A DNA stretch of 55,955 nucleotides. Source: Halobacteriales archaeon QS_6_71_20 (GTDB lineage Archaea; Halobacteriota; Halobacteria; Halobacteriales; Haloferacaceae). The position numbers were made by a program, and so were the translations under genes. Numbering within the stretch: the first letter of the stretch is position 1; each line of letters begins with the position of its first letter. The notes under the pieces were generated by a model. It saw only the letters and a list, made by a program, of their open reading frames with translations. It did no database searches and had not been told where the DNA came from. This document shows, piece by piece, positions 42,168-51,695 of the stretch. The stretch spans positions 1-55,955 of the forward strand of contig PXRU01000030.1 in assembly GCA_003020945.1 (NCBI GenBank). The letters are read 5' to 3'.

Positions 42168-43274
42168 CTACTCGACCGGCTCGGCCGCGTCGCGCTGGAC
42201 CAGCGGCTCGGCGTTCTCGCTGGGGAGCGTTACCACGTCCTCGGTCGCGAGTTCGTACTCGATGTCGTCGACACCGAGGATCCGCCCCACGTCGCGGGTG
42301 ATCCTGACCGTCCGGCGGTCCGACTCGCCCCCCTCGCCGGTCGACCGGTCGCCCGAACCAGGGGTCCCCGCGTCGTCGGCGCCGGCGTGGCCCGCGGCGG
42401 CGCCGCGTCCGGGGGTTACCGCGTCGTCGCCGGCCCCCTCCGACTTCGCGTCGCCGGTGCGGTCCGGCTCCGAGCCGGAGGCGAACTCGTCGGCCGGGGA
42501 CGGGCCGGGCGCGGGATCGGCGCCGGGGCCCCCGGAGTCGGGGGACGGGGAGGGGTCGGCAGGCGGAGAGGAATCGACAGTCGGCGCGTCGGCGGTCGAG
42601 GCCCCGCCGTCGGGGGCCGGATCGGCCGGGGTCGCGTCGGCGTCGCCGTCGGCCCCCCCCGGGCCGCCCATCGCGTCGGCGAGCACGCCGCCACCGCCGG
42701 CAGATTCGCTCGCCGCCGTCGGCGACTCGGGCGGAGCGGCCGGGCCGCCGTCGGCGTCGCGTTCGTCGGGGGCGCCGGCCGCATCGCCCGCGACAGAGGG
42801 GACGTCCGCCTCTGGCGTCACCGCCTCACGATCGGGGGTCGCCGCTGTCTCGGCGGCCGGTCCAGCCGGCGTCGCGTCCGCGCCGCCGTCCAGCACGTCC
42901 AGCACGCGACCCTTGTTCTGCTCGATGCGGACGACGAGGTCCTCGAACAGCTCCGCCTCCTGGACGGTCATGCCGTCGGTGTCGGTGGGGGCGCCGGCGG
43001 CCGCGAACGACGCGAGCTTCACGACCTTGCCGACGCGACGCTCGTACAGGGACTCGACGACCTCCTCGGCGGTGTCGATCTCGTCGGAGAGCTTCCTGAC
43101 CTCCGAGTCCGAGAAGGGGTCGTCGACGGCGGCCGCGCGCTCGTCGCGGCGACGCTTGCGGTCGAGGAGGAACGTCGCCACGTCCTCGTAGAAGGAGCCA
43201 CGCAGATGCTGGAGGCTGTCCTTCCGCCGTTCCTTCGACTGTACGGAGCGTAGTTCGTCCAGATCCATCGTCAC
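42168..43274 (-). CDS. gins51: DNA replication factor GINS (Gins51/Gins15)
   Basis: A 368-residue subunit of the GINS complex, part of the CMG replicative helicase. Residues 1-130 form the conserved helical A domain (LRGSFYEDVATFLLDRKRRR; EELFEDLVVRIEQNKGRVLD region). About 180 residues of Asp/Gly/Ala/Pro-rich linker follow (about 131-310). A short C-terminal B domain (TVRITRDVGRILGVDDIEYE) ends the protein. Its ATG overlaps the priS stop by four bases; priS-gins51 is a conserved archaeal replication pair. The linker is unusually long. Confidence 0.9.
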   Translation of the reverse strand: MTMDLDELRSVQSKERRKDSLQHLRGSFYEDVATFLLDRKRRRDERAAAVDDPFSDSEVRKLSDEIDTAEEVVESLYERRVGKVVKLASFAAAGAPTDTDGMTVQEAELFEDLVVRIEQNKGRVLDVLDGGADATPAGPAAETAATPDREAVTPEADVPSVAGDAAGAPDERDADGGPAAPPESPTAASESAGGGGVLADAMGGPGGADGDADATPADPAPDGGASTADAPTVDSSPPADPSPSPDSGGPGADPAPGPSPADEFASGSEPDRTGDAKSEGAGDDAVTPGRGAAAGHAGADDAGTPGSGDRSTGEGGESDRRTVRITRDVGRILGVDDIEYELATEDVVTLPSENAEPLVQRDAAEPVE

Positions 43275-44437
43275 TCTCTCGCCTTCTGTGCGCGTCCGCG
43301 AGCCATGAGGAACACGCCGACGTATTCCGGGACGGAGACGATACCCTCCTCCAACTTATCTCTGTCGTCGCCCACGTCGACCGGCCCCGGCTCGGCGACG
43401 TCGACGAGGATGTCGCGGCCGCGGAACCGGTCGGGGACGGCGTCGGTCAACGGGTCGAACGACGCCAGTTCGTCGCGCTCCAGCGGCCGGACCACCAGAC
43501 CGCTCCCGCCGTGGATCGACTCCGGGAGACGGATGAGCCGTCGGACGTCGGTCGTCACCGGCTCGTCGATCGGCGCGGTCTCCTCGGCGGTGACCCGCTC
43601 CGCGGTCGCCCGCACGAGCGTCGAGGCGCCCGGTCCCAGCTCCACGTTGCCCGACTTCACCCCCTCGGGGTTGCGGTCGAGGACGCCATAGATCGTGCGG
43701 GCGGTCTTCTCGCCGACGCCGTCCATCTCCTGCAGCTCCGCGAGGGCGTCGGCCTCGTCTAGTTCCCGGAGCCGGTCGGCGTACGCGACCAGCGCCCGGT
43801 GGACGCGGCGCCCCCAGCCGCCCTCGGTCCGGAGCGTCTTCTGGAGCGTGCCGCGCTCGTTCGGGCGCTTCTCGATGAGGCCGTCGTAGTTGAGGTCGAC
43901 CGCGCGGACGTAGTCGACCACCTCCCGGCGCGCCGTGGAGTCGAGCCCCGCGACCGCCTCGTCGCGGACGTGGACGTGGTAGCCGCGCCCGCCGGAGAAC
44001 ACCACCTGCATGTCGTCGTCCGCGAAGCCGAAGTCCGCCTCCAGCACGTCCAACAGCGCCCGCACCTCCTCCTTGCAGGCGGCGAGCATCTCGCCGTAGC
44101 TCGTCGCCTCGGGGTCGACGCCGGGGAGGTGGTCGGCGTCCAGATCGAACACCAGGTCCGCCGAGCGCCAGCCCTTGTCACTCATCGAGCCGTTCGCGGG
44201 GTCGTCGTACCGGGCCGCCGAGAAGTAGGCGTGTCTGGGAGTCTCGCGCGCCAGGAACTCGCCCACCTCGCCGATGTCGAGCAGCGACTGGTGGCGCACC
44301 ATCGTCGTCCCCTCGCCCGCGGTGAAGGGGATGTGACCCCACTCGCGCTCGTTCGCCTCGGGCGGCGGCGAGACGCTCGCGCTCCGGTAGTAGTCGCCGA
44401 AGCGTCCCCGCAGGTACTCCCGAGTGCGCCGGTTCAT
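43271..44437 (-). CDS. priS: DNA primase small subunit
   Basis: A 388-residue catalytic subunit of archaeal primase. The active-site DLVFDLDADHL (Asp pair) lies at about residues 90-101, followed by the VVFSGGRGYHVHVRDEAV nucleotide-binding loop (SGGRGYH) and the RLPESIHGGSGLVV segment with its conserved His. It synthesises RNA/DNA primers with PriL, which is not in the window. It precedes and overlaps the GINS gene. The ATG at 44437 gives MNRRTREYLRGRFGDYY, the typical start. Confidence 0.96.
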   Translation of the reverse strand: MNRRTREYLRGRFGDYYRSASVSPPPEANEREWGHIPFTAGEGTTMVRHQSLLDIGEVGEFLARETPRHAYFSAARYDDPANGSMSDKGWRSADLVFDLDADHLPGVDPEATSYGEMLAACKEEVRALLDVLEADFGFADDDMQVVFSGGRGYHVHVRDEAVAGLDSTARREVVDYVRAVDLNYDGLIEKRPNERGTLQKTLRTEGGWGRRVHRALVAYADRLRELDEADALAELQEMDGVGEKTARTIYGVLDRNPEGVKSGNVELGPGASTLVRATAERVTAEETAPIDEPVTTDVRRLIRLPESIHGGSGLVVRPLERDELASFDPLTDAVPDRFRGRDILVDVAEPGPVDVGDDRDKLEEGIVSVPEYVGVFLMARGRAQKARE

Positions 44438-44560
44438 CGGACGAGGCCTGGGTTGTGGCGGGGCGATATGAGTGTTGCCGTCTGGCCCGACCCGGCGATG
44501 GGGCGGGGTCGACCCGGTCGAACGAAACCCTTAGGCGGGAAACGCGACCACTCACACCCA

Positions 44561-46294
44561 ATGAGCGGGACTGCGGGACCGGACGAGGCGGCGCCGGACG
44601 ACGCCGACGGGTCCGAGGAGTCGGCGGCGTTCGAGCGCGCCTGCGAGCGCCTGGTCGACCGGATCGTCGCCGGCGAGATCGACCGCGACGACCTGGAGTC
44701 GGCCAAACTCGACGCCTGCTCGGAGTTCTCCTCCCCGAAGGTGCCCCGGAACACGGACCTCCTCCGGCGCGCTCCGGAGGGGAACCGGGAGGCGGTCCGC
44801 GAGGTCGTGCAACGTAAGCCGGTTCGCACCGCCTCGGGCGTCTCCCCGGTCGCGATCATGACCTCGCCGCACACCTGCCCGCACGGGAAGTGCCTCTACT
44901 GTCCCGGCGGCCCCGCCTCGGAGTTCGACTCCGCCCAGAGCTACACCGGCCACGAGCCCGCGGCCGCCCGCGGCAAGCAGAACGACTACGACCCGTACGG
45001 GCAGGTCACCCTCCGGCTCGAACAGCTCCGCCATATCGGCCACCCCGTCGACAAGGCGGAGCTGATCCTGATGGGCGGAACGATGACGGCCCGCTCACAC
45101 GACTACCAGGAGTGGTTCGTCAAGCGCGCGCTGCGGGCGATGAACGAGTACGACACCGACGCCCGGCCGGACCCCGCGGAGGGACGGAGTTTCGCACAGG
45201 ATCCCAGGGAGTACGACTTCGCGTACCTGGAGGACGTGAAGAGCCGCAACGAGTCGGCGGACGTGCGCTGCGTCGGCATCACCTTCGAGACGAAGCCCGA
45301 CTGGTGTGACCCCGAGCAGATCGACCGAATGCTCGACCTGGGCGGGACGAAGGTGGAGGTGGGCGTCCAGACCACCTACGAGCGGGTGAACCGCGAGATG
45401 CACCGCGGTCACGGCACCCAGGCGTCGAAAGATGCCAACCGCCGGCTCCGCGACGCCGCGTTCAAGGTGGGCTTCCACATGATGCCCGGCCAGCCCGGGA
45501 TGACCCGCGAGATGTGCCGGGAGGACTTCCGCCAGCTGTTCTCGAATCCGGACTGGCGGCCGGACTACCTGAAGATCTACCCGACGCTGGTCGTCCGCGG
45601 GACGCGGGTGTACGACGCCTGGCGCCGCGACGAGTTCGAGCCGCTCGACAACGAGGCAGCGGCCGACCTCGTCGCCGACGCGATGGCGGAGATCCCGAAG
45701 TACTGCCGGCTCCAGCGCGTCCAGCGCGACATCCCCGCGGACTTCATCGACGCCGGCGTCTGGAAGTCGAACCTCCGACAGCTCGCCGAGCAGCGCGCCG
45801 CACGGAAGGGGTACGAGCTACGGGACATCCGCTCGCGGGAGGTGGGGCACAGCGACGCCGACCCGAACCCGGAGGACGTCGAGCTGGACGTGACCGAGTA
45901 CGAGGCGGGCGGCGGCGTCGAACAGTTCATCTCCGTCGAGGACACGGCACAGGACCTGCTCGTCGGCTTCTGTCGCCTGCGGTTCCCCGCTCACTCCCAC
46001 GCGGCCCCCGGTGCCGGTCCGGCCGCCGACGGCGACCCGGTTCGGCGGGAACTGGCGGACGCCGCGCTCGTTCGCGAGCTCCACGTGTACGGGTCGCCGG
46101 CGACGTTCGACGGCGACGACGGCGACTGGCAACACCGGGGCTACGGGCGACGGCTGCTCCGGGAGGCCGAGGAGCGCGCGGCCGATGCCGGCTTCGGGAA
46201 GCTGTCCGTCATCTCGGGGGTCGGCGTCCGCGACTACTACCGCGAGAAGCTCGGCTACCGGCAGGACGGCCCCTACGTGAGCCGGCGGCTGTGA
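44561..46294 (+). CDS. elp3: Elp3: tRNA U34 carboxymethyltransferase (radical SAM plus GNAT)
   Basis: A 577-residue archaeal Elp3. It places a carboxymethyl group at wobble U34 of tRNAs. The radical-SAM cluster motif is TCPHGKCLYCPGG (Cys-x4-Cys-x2-Cys), followed by ELILMGGTMTA, TFETKPDWC and VGVQTTYERVNREMHRGH. The last about 150 residues are the acetyltransferase domain (RELHVYGS, GYGRRLLREAEE, YREKLGY). An acidic N-terminal extension of about 40 residues precedes the fold. Divergent from priS; a TATA-like CCCTTAGG is about 28 bases before the ATG. Confidence 0.96.
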   Translation: MSGTAGPDEAAPDDADGSEESAAFERACERLVDRIVAGEIDRDDLESAKLDACSEFSSPKVPRNTDLLRRAPEGNREAVREVVQRKPVRTASGVSPVAIMTSPHTCPHGKCLYCPGGPASEFDSAQSYTGHEPAAARGKQNDYDPYGQVTLRLEQLRHIGHPVDKAELILMGGTMTARSHDYQEWFVKRALRAMNEYDTDARPDPAEGRSFAQDPREYDFAYLEDVKSRNESADVRCVGITFETKPDWCDPEQIDRMLDLGGTKVEVGVQTTYERVNREMHRGHGTQASKDANRRLRDAAFKVGFHMMPGQPGMTREMCREDFRQLFSNPDWRPDYLKIYPTLVVRGTRVYDAWRRDEFEPLDNEAAADLVADAMAEIPKYCRLQRVQRDIPADFIDAGVWKSNLRQLAEQRAARKGYELRDIRSREVGHSDADPNPEDVELDVTEYEAGGGVEQFISVEDTAQDLLVGFCRLRFPAHSHAAPGAGPAADGDPVRRELADAALVRELHVYGSPATFDGDDGDWQHRGYGRRLLREAEERAADAGFGKLSVISGVGVRDYYREKLGYRQDGPYVSRRL

Positions 46295-46412
46295 CGGCGT
46301 CGGTCGGTGCGACGGCCGCCACGCCGCCCAGGCTCGGTCGCCCGCCCGTCATCGCCGCCGTCGTCCCCGCGTCGACCGGTAGCTTTTGATGCACCCCGGG
46401 CGGCGATGCGGT

Positions 46413-47252
46413 ATGTTCGAGGAGCTGTTCGTCGGTCTCGTCGGCACGGATCCGGTGAGGCAGGCGCTGGCCGGCGGGGTCGCGATCGCGGGCATGAACA
46501 TGGTCGGCGCCCTGCTCGTGCTCGTCTACCGCGAGCCCACCGACCGCGGCCTCGACGGCGCGCTCGGCTTCGCGGCCGGTGTCATGCTCGCGGCGTCGTT
46601 CACCTCCCTCATCGTACCGGGGATCGAGCTGACGGAGATCGTCGTCCCGGGCGTCCCCGCGACCGGGATCTTCGCCCCGATTCCGGTGCTCGTCGGGATC
46701 GTGGCCGGCGTCGTCGTGCTCGACCAGGCCGACCACTGGGTGCCGCACGTCCACGTCCTCATCACCGGCCGCGAGCGGTCCGACCAGACCGTCGTCGACA
46801 CGAAGGTCGCCTCCGTTGTCCTGTTCATCGTCGCGATCACCATCCACAACATGCCCGAGGGACTCGCCGTCGGGGTCGGCTTCGGCTCCGGCGAGGTGGC
46901 GAACGGGCTCTCGCTCATGCTCGCTATCGGCCTGCAGAACGTCCCGGAGGGGCTGGCGGTGTCGGTCGCCGCGGTCAACGCCGGCTTCGACCGGCGGACG
47001 TACGCCGTTCTCACGGGAATTCGCTCGGGGCTCGTCGAGATCCCGCTCACCGTCGTCGGCGCGCTGGCGGTCGCCGTCGCCGCGCCGATCCTCCCGTACG
47101 CGATGGGCTTTGCCGCCGGCGGGATGCTGTTCGTCATCTCCGACGAGATCCTCCCGGAGACTCACTCCCGGGACAACGAGCGGATCGCGACGCTCGGCAC
47201 GATGGTCGGCGTCGTGGTGATGCTATACCTGGACGTGGCGCTGGCGGCGTAA
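46413..47252 (+). CDS. ZIP family divalent metal transporter
   Basis: A 279-residue membrane protein with eight predicted helices. The ZIP metal-site motifs are TIHNMPEGLAVGVGFG (helix IV, HNxPEG) and GLQNVPEGLAVSVAAV (helix V, QNxPEG with Gln in place of His). It likely imports or exports Zn2+ or a similar ion. ATG at 46413 follows the TATA-like CTTTTGAT (46383-46390) by 27 bases, so an upstream in-frame ATG at 46389 that overlaps the box is discounted. Confidence 0.9.
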   Translation: MFEELFVGLVGTDPVRQALAGGVAIAGMNMVGALLVLVYREPTDRGLDGALGFAAGVMLAASFTSLIVPGIELTEIVVPGVPATGIFAPIPVLVGIVAGVVVLDQADHWVPHVHVLITGRERSDQTVVDTKVASVVLFIVAITIHNMPEGLAVGVGFGSGEVANGLSLMLAIGLQNVPEGLAVSVAAVNAGFDRRTYAVLTGIRSGLVEIPLTVVGALAVAVAAPILPYAMGFAAGGMLFVISDEILPETHSRDNERIATLGTMVGVVVMLYLDVALAA

Positions 47253-47322
47253 TCGTATTCTGGTCATTCGTTAATCGAGGCCCCGTCCGCTCAGGATACC
47301 GTGACGACGACCGCGAAAGCCC

Positions 47323-47424
47323 CCGCGGCTGTCGCCTCGGTGCGGGCGTCGCGCTCCTCGCCTCGGTCGCGTCGCTCCCTCGGCTGCGGTGCTCCACGCT
47401 CCGCGCCTTCGCCGACAGCCGCGG
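47323..47424. repeat. GC-rich dispersed element with 12-bp inverted repeat
   Basis: CCGCGGCTGTCG (47323-47334) and CGACAGCCGCGG (47413-47424) are perfect inverted copies 78 bases apart, and the right flank runs into CCCCTTTCAGTCCCACC. I remember very similar intergenic elements in Halorubrum genomes, often annotated as spurious GLKGAAAVG proteins. The 303-base gap 47253-47555 holds this element and no gene I can support. Confidence 0.55.
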
Positions 47425-47555
47425 CCCCTTTCAGTCCCACCTGCGGTCGGACGGGCCGTCGTCGCCGGCGGTTCTCCGGCGACCGTCGCCACGGACCCCC
47501 CGTGAACCACGACGGGGGTCGGCTGTCGTCTCCTCGCCGGATAGCTAGCTCGTCC

Positions 47556-48815
47556 TCATTCCGCGCCGGCGGCGTCGGCGATGGCGCCCGCCATCACCCG
47601 GGTCGCGGCGGCGCAGTCGTCCCAGTCGGTCCACTCTCGCGGGTTGTGGCTGATCCCCTCGCGGGAGGGGGCGAACAGGAGGCTCGCGTCCGTCACGTCC
47701 GCGACGTGCATCGTGTCGTGGGCGGCGCCGGAGTGGAGGTCGAGCGTGTCGAGCCCCGCCTCCCCGCCGGCCCGGTGGGCCGTCTCGCGGAGCCGCTCGG
47801 ACATCGGCGTCGGTCGGAGGTCGAACGGCCGCGCGAACTCCGTCTCGACGCCGCGCTCGGTCTCGATCCGGTCGAGCGTGTCGCGGACGGCGTCGACGAC
47901 CGCCTCCATCGAGTCGTACGTCACGTCGCGGACGTCGACGCCGGCCCCCACTCGCCCCGGGACGACGTTCGTCGCGTTCGGCGTCACGTCGAGCGAGCCG
48001 ACGGTCCCGACCGCGGAGTCGCTGGCGGTCTCGACCACGTCCTCGGCGGCCGCCTCCACGTCGAGGACCAGTTCCGCGGCGGCCGCGAGCGCGTCCGTGC
48101 GGTCGCGCATGTGGGTCGCGCCGGCGTGGTTCGCCTCCCCGCGGATCTCGACGTCGAGGTGCGTGATCCCCGTGATCGTGGTGACGACGCCGACGGGGAC
48201 GTCGGCCTCCGAGAGCGTGGTGTCCTGCTCGATGTGGAGTTCGTACCAGGCGTCCCACTCGGCGGCGTCGAGGCAGCCCTCCCCGCGGAAGCCGATCCCC
48301 GAGAGCGCCGCCTCCAGGGTGACGCCGTCGTCGGCGGTCAGGGCCAGCGCCTCCTCGACGGCGCGGTCGCCGGCGGCGACCGACGAGCCGAGCAGGCCGT
48401 CCGCGAAGCGCTGGCCCTCCTCCTCGGTGAACGAGACGACCGCGACCGGTCGGTCGAGGGAGACGTCCGCCTCCTGCATCGCGCGAACCGCCTCGAGCGC
48501 CGCGTAGACGCCGAGCGGGCCGTCGAAGATGCCGCCCTCGGGCACGGAGTCGAGGTGGCTGCCGGCGGCGACGGGGGCGGCGTCGGGGTCGGCGCCGTCG
48601 GGCGTCCACGTCCCGGCGACGTTGCCGACGGCGTCGACGGTCACGTCGAGGCCGGCCCCCTCCATGCGGTCGACGAGATACTCCCGTGCCTGCCGGTTCG
48701 CCTCGGTGCCCGTGAGGACGGTTCGGCCGCGGCCCTCGGCGGCGTCCGTCTCCCCGAACGCGGCCGTCTCCTCGATGTCGGCGCGGAGCCGGTCCGCGTC
48801 GATGGCGATCGTCAT
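47556..48815 (-). CDS. Zn-dependent amidohydrolase (N-carbamoyl-amino-acid hydrolase / allantoate amidohydrolase type)
   Basis: A 419-residue M20-family hydrolase (HyuC/AllC group). Metal ligands can be seen in [21 protein letters not shown] (His, Asp), [12 protein letters not shown] (Glu pair), [10 protein letters not shown] (His) and [12 protein letters not shown] (final His). The dimerisation domain contains [18 protein letters not shown]. It would cleave the carbamoyl or ureido group of N-carbamoyl amino acids or allantoate. No purine or hydantoin genes are nearby, so substrate is open. ATG at 48815 begins [19 protein letters not shown], the normal N-terminus. Confidence 0.9.
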   Translation of the reverse strand: MTIAIDADRLRADIEETAAFGETDAAEGRGRTVLTGTEANRQAREYLVDRMEGAGLDVTVDAVGNVAGTWTPDGADPDAAPVAAGSHLDSVPEGGIFDGPLGVYAALEAVRAMQEADVSLDRPVAVVSFTEEEGQRFADGLLGSSVAAGDRAVEEALALTADDGVTLEAALSGIGFRGEGCLDAAEWDAWYELHIEQDTTLSEADVPVGVVTTITGITHLDVEIRGEANHAGATHMRDRTDALAAAAELVLDVEAAAEDVVETASDSAVGTVGSLDVTPNATNVVPGRVGAGVDVRDVTYDSMEAVVDAVRDTLDRIETERGVETEFARPFDLRPTPMSERLRETAHRAGGEAGLDTLDLHSGAAHDTMHVADVTDASLLFAPSREGISHNPREWTDWDDCAAATRVMAGAIADAAGAE

Positions 48816-48978
48816 GCCGGCGACTTCGGCGGCGCCGGTGTTGGCTCTTTCCGAAGCGGCGGTCGAGCGTCCGACCGTCGGACCGTTCCTCCGCGTCGCC
48901 GCCCGCACGCCGCGGTCGCTGCGGACGCCGTCACACGGTTCGACAAGACTTATTCGCGCGCCCCGGCACCGGTCGCGT

Positions 48979-50913
48979 ATGAGCGATATCGTCGTCACCC
49001 TGCCGGACGGGTCGGAGCTGTCCGTCCCCGAGGGTGCCTCCGTCGCGGACGTGGCGTACGAGATCGGCCCCGGCCTCGGGGAGGACACCGTCGCCGGCGT
49101 CGTCGACGGCGAGCTCGTCGACGAGGCCGACCCGGTCCACGACGGCGCGCGGATCGAGATCGTCACCGACCAGTCCGAGGAGTACCTCCGGGTGTTGCGC
49201 CACTCCGCGGCGCACGTGTTCGCGCAGGCGCTCCAGCGGGAGTACCCGGAGGCGGAGCTGGCGATCGGCCCGCCGACGGAGGAGGGGTTCTACTACGACG
49301 TCGCCGGCGTCGACATCGACGAGGAGGACTTCCCGGCGCTGGAGGCGGAGATGCGCGACATCGTCGAGTCGGACCACGACATCCGCCGGGTCGAGCTCCC
49401 CCGCGAGGAGGCGCTGACCGAGTACGAGGACAACGAGTACAAGACCGCGATCCTCGCGGAGGAGGCCGCCGGCGAGGACCGCGTCTCCGTCTACGAGCAG
49501 GGCGACTGGCGCGACCTCTGTAAGGGGCCCCACGTCGAGTCGACCGGAGAGATCGGCGCGATCGAGCTCCTCTCGATCTCCTCGGCCTACTGGCGCGGCG
49601 ACGAGGAGAACGACCAGCTCACGCGGGTGTACGGCACCGCGTTCGAGTCGGAGTCCGCCCTCGAGGAGTTCCTCGAGATGCGCGAGAAGGCACAGGAGCG
49701 CGACCACCGGAGGATCGCCCGCGAGATGGACCTGTTCTCCATCCCGACGATCACCGGGCCCGGGCTCCCGCTGTACCACCCGCCGGGCAGGACCGTCCTC
49801 TCGGAGCTGGAGTCGTACGTGGACGAGCTGAACGAGGAGGCCGGCTACGGCGAGGTCGAAACGCCCCACGTGTTCCGGACGGAGCTGTGGGAGGAGTCGG
49901 GCCACTACCAGAACTACCAGGACGACATGTTCCTGTTCGACGTGAACGACGAGGAGTACGGCCTGAAGCCGATGAACTGTCCGGGCCACGCGACCATCTT
50001 CGACCAGGGCTCGTGGAGCTACCGCGACCTCCCCGTCCGCTACGCCGAACACGGGAAGGTGTACCGCAAGGAGCAGCGGGGCGAGCTGTCGGGGCTGTCG
50101 CGGACGTGGGCGTTCACCATCGACGACGGCCACCTGTTCGTCCGGCCCGACCAGATCGAGGCGGAGGTGCGACAGGTGATGGACGGCATCGAGCGGGTGC
50201 TCGACACGTTCGACCTGGACGTCTCGGTCGATCTCGCGACCCGCCCCGAGAAGTCCGTCGGCGGCGACGAGGTGTGGGAGCAGGCCGAGTCACAGCTGGA
50301 GTCGGTGCTCGAGTCGTCGTCGATGAAGTGGGGGATCGAGCCCGGCGACGGCGCCTTCTACGGCCCGAAGATCGACTTCGGCTTCGAGGACGCGCTCGGC
50401 CGCTCGTGGGACGGCCCGACCGTCCAGCTCGACTTCAATATGCCCGAGCGGTTCGACCTCACCTACACCGGCGAGGACAACGAGGCCCACCGCCCGGTGA
50501 TGATCCACCGCGCGCTGTACGGCAGCTACGAGCGCTTCTTCATGGTGCTCATCGAGCACTTCGGCGGCGACTTCCCGTTCTGGCTCGCGCCCGAGCAGGT
50601 GCGGATCCTCCCCATCTCCGACGACAACCTCGGCTACGCCCACCGCGTGAAAAACGAGCTGTCGGCGTTCCGCGTCGAGGTGGAGGACCGCGACATGACT
50701 GTCGGCCGAAAGATCCGCGCGGCCCACGACGACCGCGTGCCGTACATGGTCGTCGTCGGCGACGACGAGGAGGGGGCGGGGACCGTCTCCGTGCGCGACC
50801 GCTTCGAGAACGAGCGCGACGGCGTCGAGGTGTCGACGTTCGCCGCCCACCTCCGCGGCGAGGTCGACGACCGGACCGTCGAACCCGACTTCGTCACCGA
50901 CCGCGGGGAGTGA
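48979..50913 (+). CDS. thrS: Threonyl-tRNA synthetase, bacterial type
   Basis: A 644-residue class II synthetase. The N-terminal TGS domain ([20 protein letters not shown]) is followed by the bacterial N2 editing domain with [11 protein letters not shown] (HxxxH), then the catalytic core with motif 2 and zinc-site segments ([36 protein letters not shown]) and the anticodon-binding domain ([14 protein letters not shown]). Most archaea instead have a DTD-like editing domain; this bacterial form implies old transfer. The TATA ACTTATTC is 27 bases from the ATG, so it is leaderless. Confidence 0.96.
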   Translation: MSDIVVTLPDGSELSVPEGASVADVAYEIGPGLGEDTVAGVVDGELVDEADPVHDGARIEIVTDQSEEYLRVLRHSAAHVFAQALQREYPEAELAIGPPTEEGFYYDVAGVDIDEEDFPALEAEMRDIVESDHDIRRVELPREEALTEYEDNEYKTAILAEEAAGEDRVSVYEQGDWRDLCKGPHVESTGEIGAIELLSISSAYWRGDEENDQLTRVYGTAFESESALEEFLEMREKAQERDHRRIAREMDLFSIPTITGPGLPLYHPPGRTVLSELESYVDELNEEAGYGEVETPHVFRTELWEESGHYQNYQDDMFLFDVNDEEYGLKPMNCPGHATIFDQGSWSYRDLPVRYAEHGKVYRKEQRGELSGLSRTWAFTIDDGHLFVRPDQIEAEVRQVMDGIERVLDTFDLDVSVDLATRPEKSVGGDEVWEQAESQLESVLESSSMKWGIEPGDGAFYGPKIDFGFEDALGRSWDGPTVQLDFNMPERFDLTYTGEDNEAHRPVMIHRALYGSYERFFMVLIEHFGGDFPFWLAPEQVRILPISDDNLGYAHRVKNELSAFRVEVEDRDMTVGRKIRAAHDDRVPYMVVVGDDEEGAGTVSVRDRFENERDGVEVSTFAAHLRGEVDDRTVEPDFVTDRGE

Positions 50914-51006
50914 GCGCGGTGACGCGCGCCGTGCCGGTCCGCCCGGCGCGGGCTACCCCGTCACCCGTGCTAACATTTAACACTGTGTCGGCCGTACCCA
51001 CTGTCG

Positions 51007-51126
51007 ATGGTCGGACGGTCCTTCGTCTGTCGCGAGTGCGGGAACAGCGTCAGCGTCACCTCCTACAGAGCGACGTGCCCGGACTGCGAGGGACCGCTCG
51101 AACAGACGACGCCGACGGACGCCTGA
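51007..51126 (+). CDS. 39-residue rubrerythrin-like zinc ribbon (DUF7129 type)
   Basis: A very short protein, MVGRSFVCRECGNSVSVTSY..., with two CxxC pairs (CREC and CPDC) 18 residues apart, enough for one zinc. It matches the small haloarchaeal rubrerythrin-like domain proteins in spacing and start. A TATA-like ATTTAACAC lies about 30 bases before the ATG. The next gene starts eight bases after its stop, so the two probably form an operon. Too short to be seen by ORF length alone. Confidence 0.8.
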   Translation: MVGRSFVCRECGNSVSVTSYRATCPDCEGPLEQTTPTDA

Positions 51127-51133
51127 CTCGCAC

Positions 51134-51493
51134 GTGAGCGACTCCGAGTCGGACGACCCGGAGGCGATCCGCTCGCTGGCGGTGACGACGGAGGACGTGA
51201 TCGCGGCGCTGGAGGCGAGACAGCGCGGCCGCCGCGACGCCGTGCTCCGTGTCACCCCGCCGTTCGCCGGCCGGATGCGCGCCCGGCTCCACGTTGAGGG
51301 CGCCGAGGGCGGGTACGCCGACGACGACCCGATTCATATCCACCCCGAGGCGTTCCTCCCGGAGGGGTTCCCGCGGTTCCCCGGTCGCGGCGCCGAGCGC
51401 TGGCGCTCGCGGGTCCGGACGTCACTGCAAGAACGGATCGAGTTCGATGGCTCCGACGGACCGGTTCGGGTCCGGGTTCGATACCTGGGGTAG
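51134..51493 (+). CDS. 119-residue haloarchaeal protein of unknown function
   Basis: A GTG-started ORF eight bases after the zinc-ribbon gene. The first about 30 residues are acidic; the rest is an alpha/beta mix with a helical ALEARQRGRRDAVLRV stretch, a His-rich IHIHPEAF segment and a basic C-terminus (VRTSLQERIEF, VRVRVRYLG). No Cys, signal or membrane segment. I do not recognise the family. It is convergent with the cold-shock gene, seven bases apart. Codon pattern (G/C third positions) supports it being coding. Confidence 0.7.
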   Translation: MSDSESDDPEAIRSLAVTTEDVIAALEARQRGRRDAVLRVTPPFAGRMRARLHVEGAEGGYADDDPIHIHPEAFLPEGFPRFPGRGAERWRSRVRTSLQERIEFDGSDGPVRVRVRYLG

Positions 51494-51500
51494 TCGCGTC

Positions 51501-51695
51501 CTACAGCCGCTGGAGGTTCGTGGCCCGGGGGCCCTTCTCGGCCTCCTCGACGTCGAACTCGACTTCCTGTCCTTCCTCGAGATCCGGGCCGCCGACGTCC
51601 TCCATGTGGAAGAAGACGTCGTCGTCCGCGTCCTCGGTCTCGATGAATCCGTAACCGCCGGTGTCGTTGAAGAATGCGACCGTACCTTGCGCCAT
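51501..51695 (-). CDS. cspA: Cold-shock domain protein (CspA family)
   Basis: A 64-residue single cold-shock domain that binds single-stranded nucleic acid. RNP1-like GGYGFIE and RNP2-like DDVFFHMED motifs are in place, with the aromatic residues that stack on bases (Phe, Tyr, Phe, His). The start MAQGTVAFFNDTG is standard. The minus-strand ATATTTATTT (about 51730-51739) is the likely TATA, leaving a leader of a few bases. Confidence 0.95.
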   Translation of the reverse strand: MAQGTVAFFNDTGGYGFIETEDADDDVFFHMEDVGGPDLEEGQEVEFDVEEAEKGPRATNLQRL

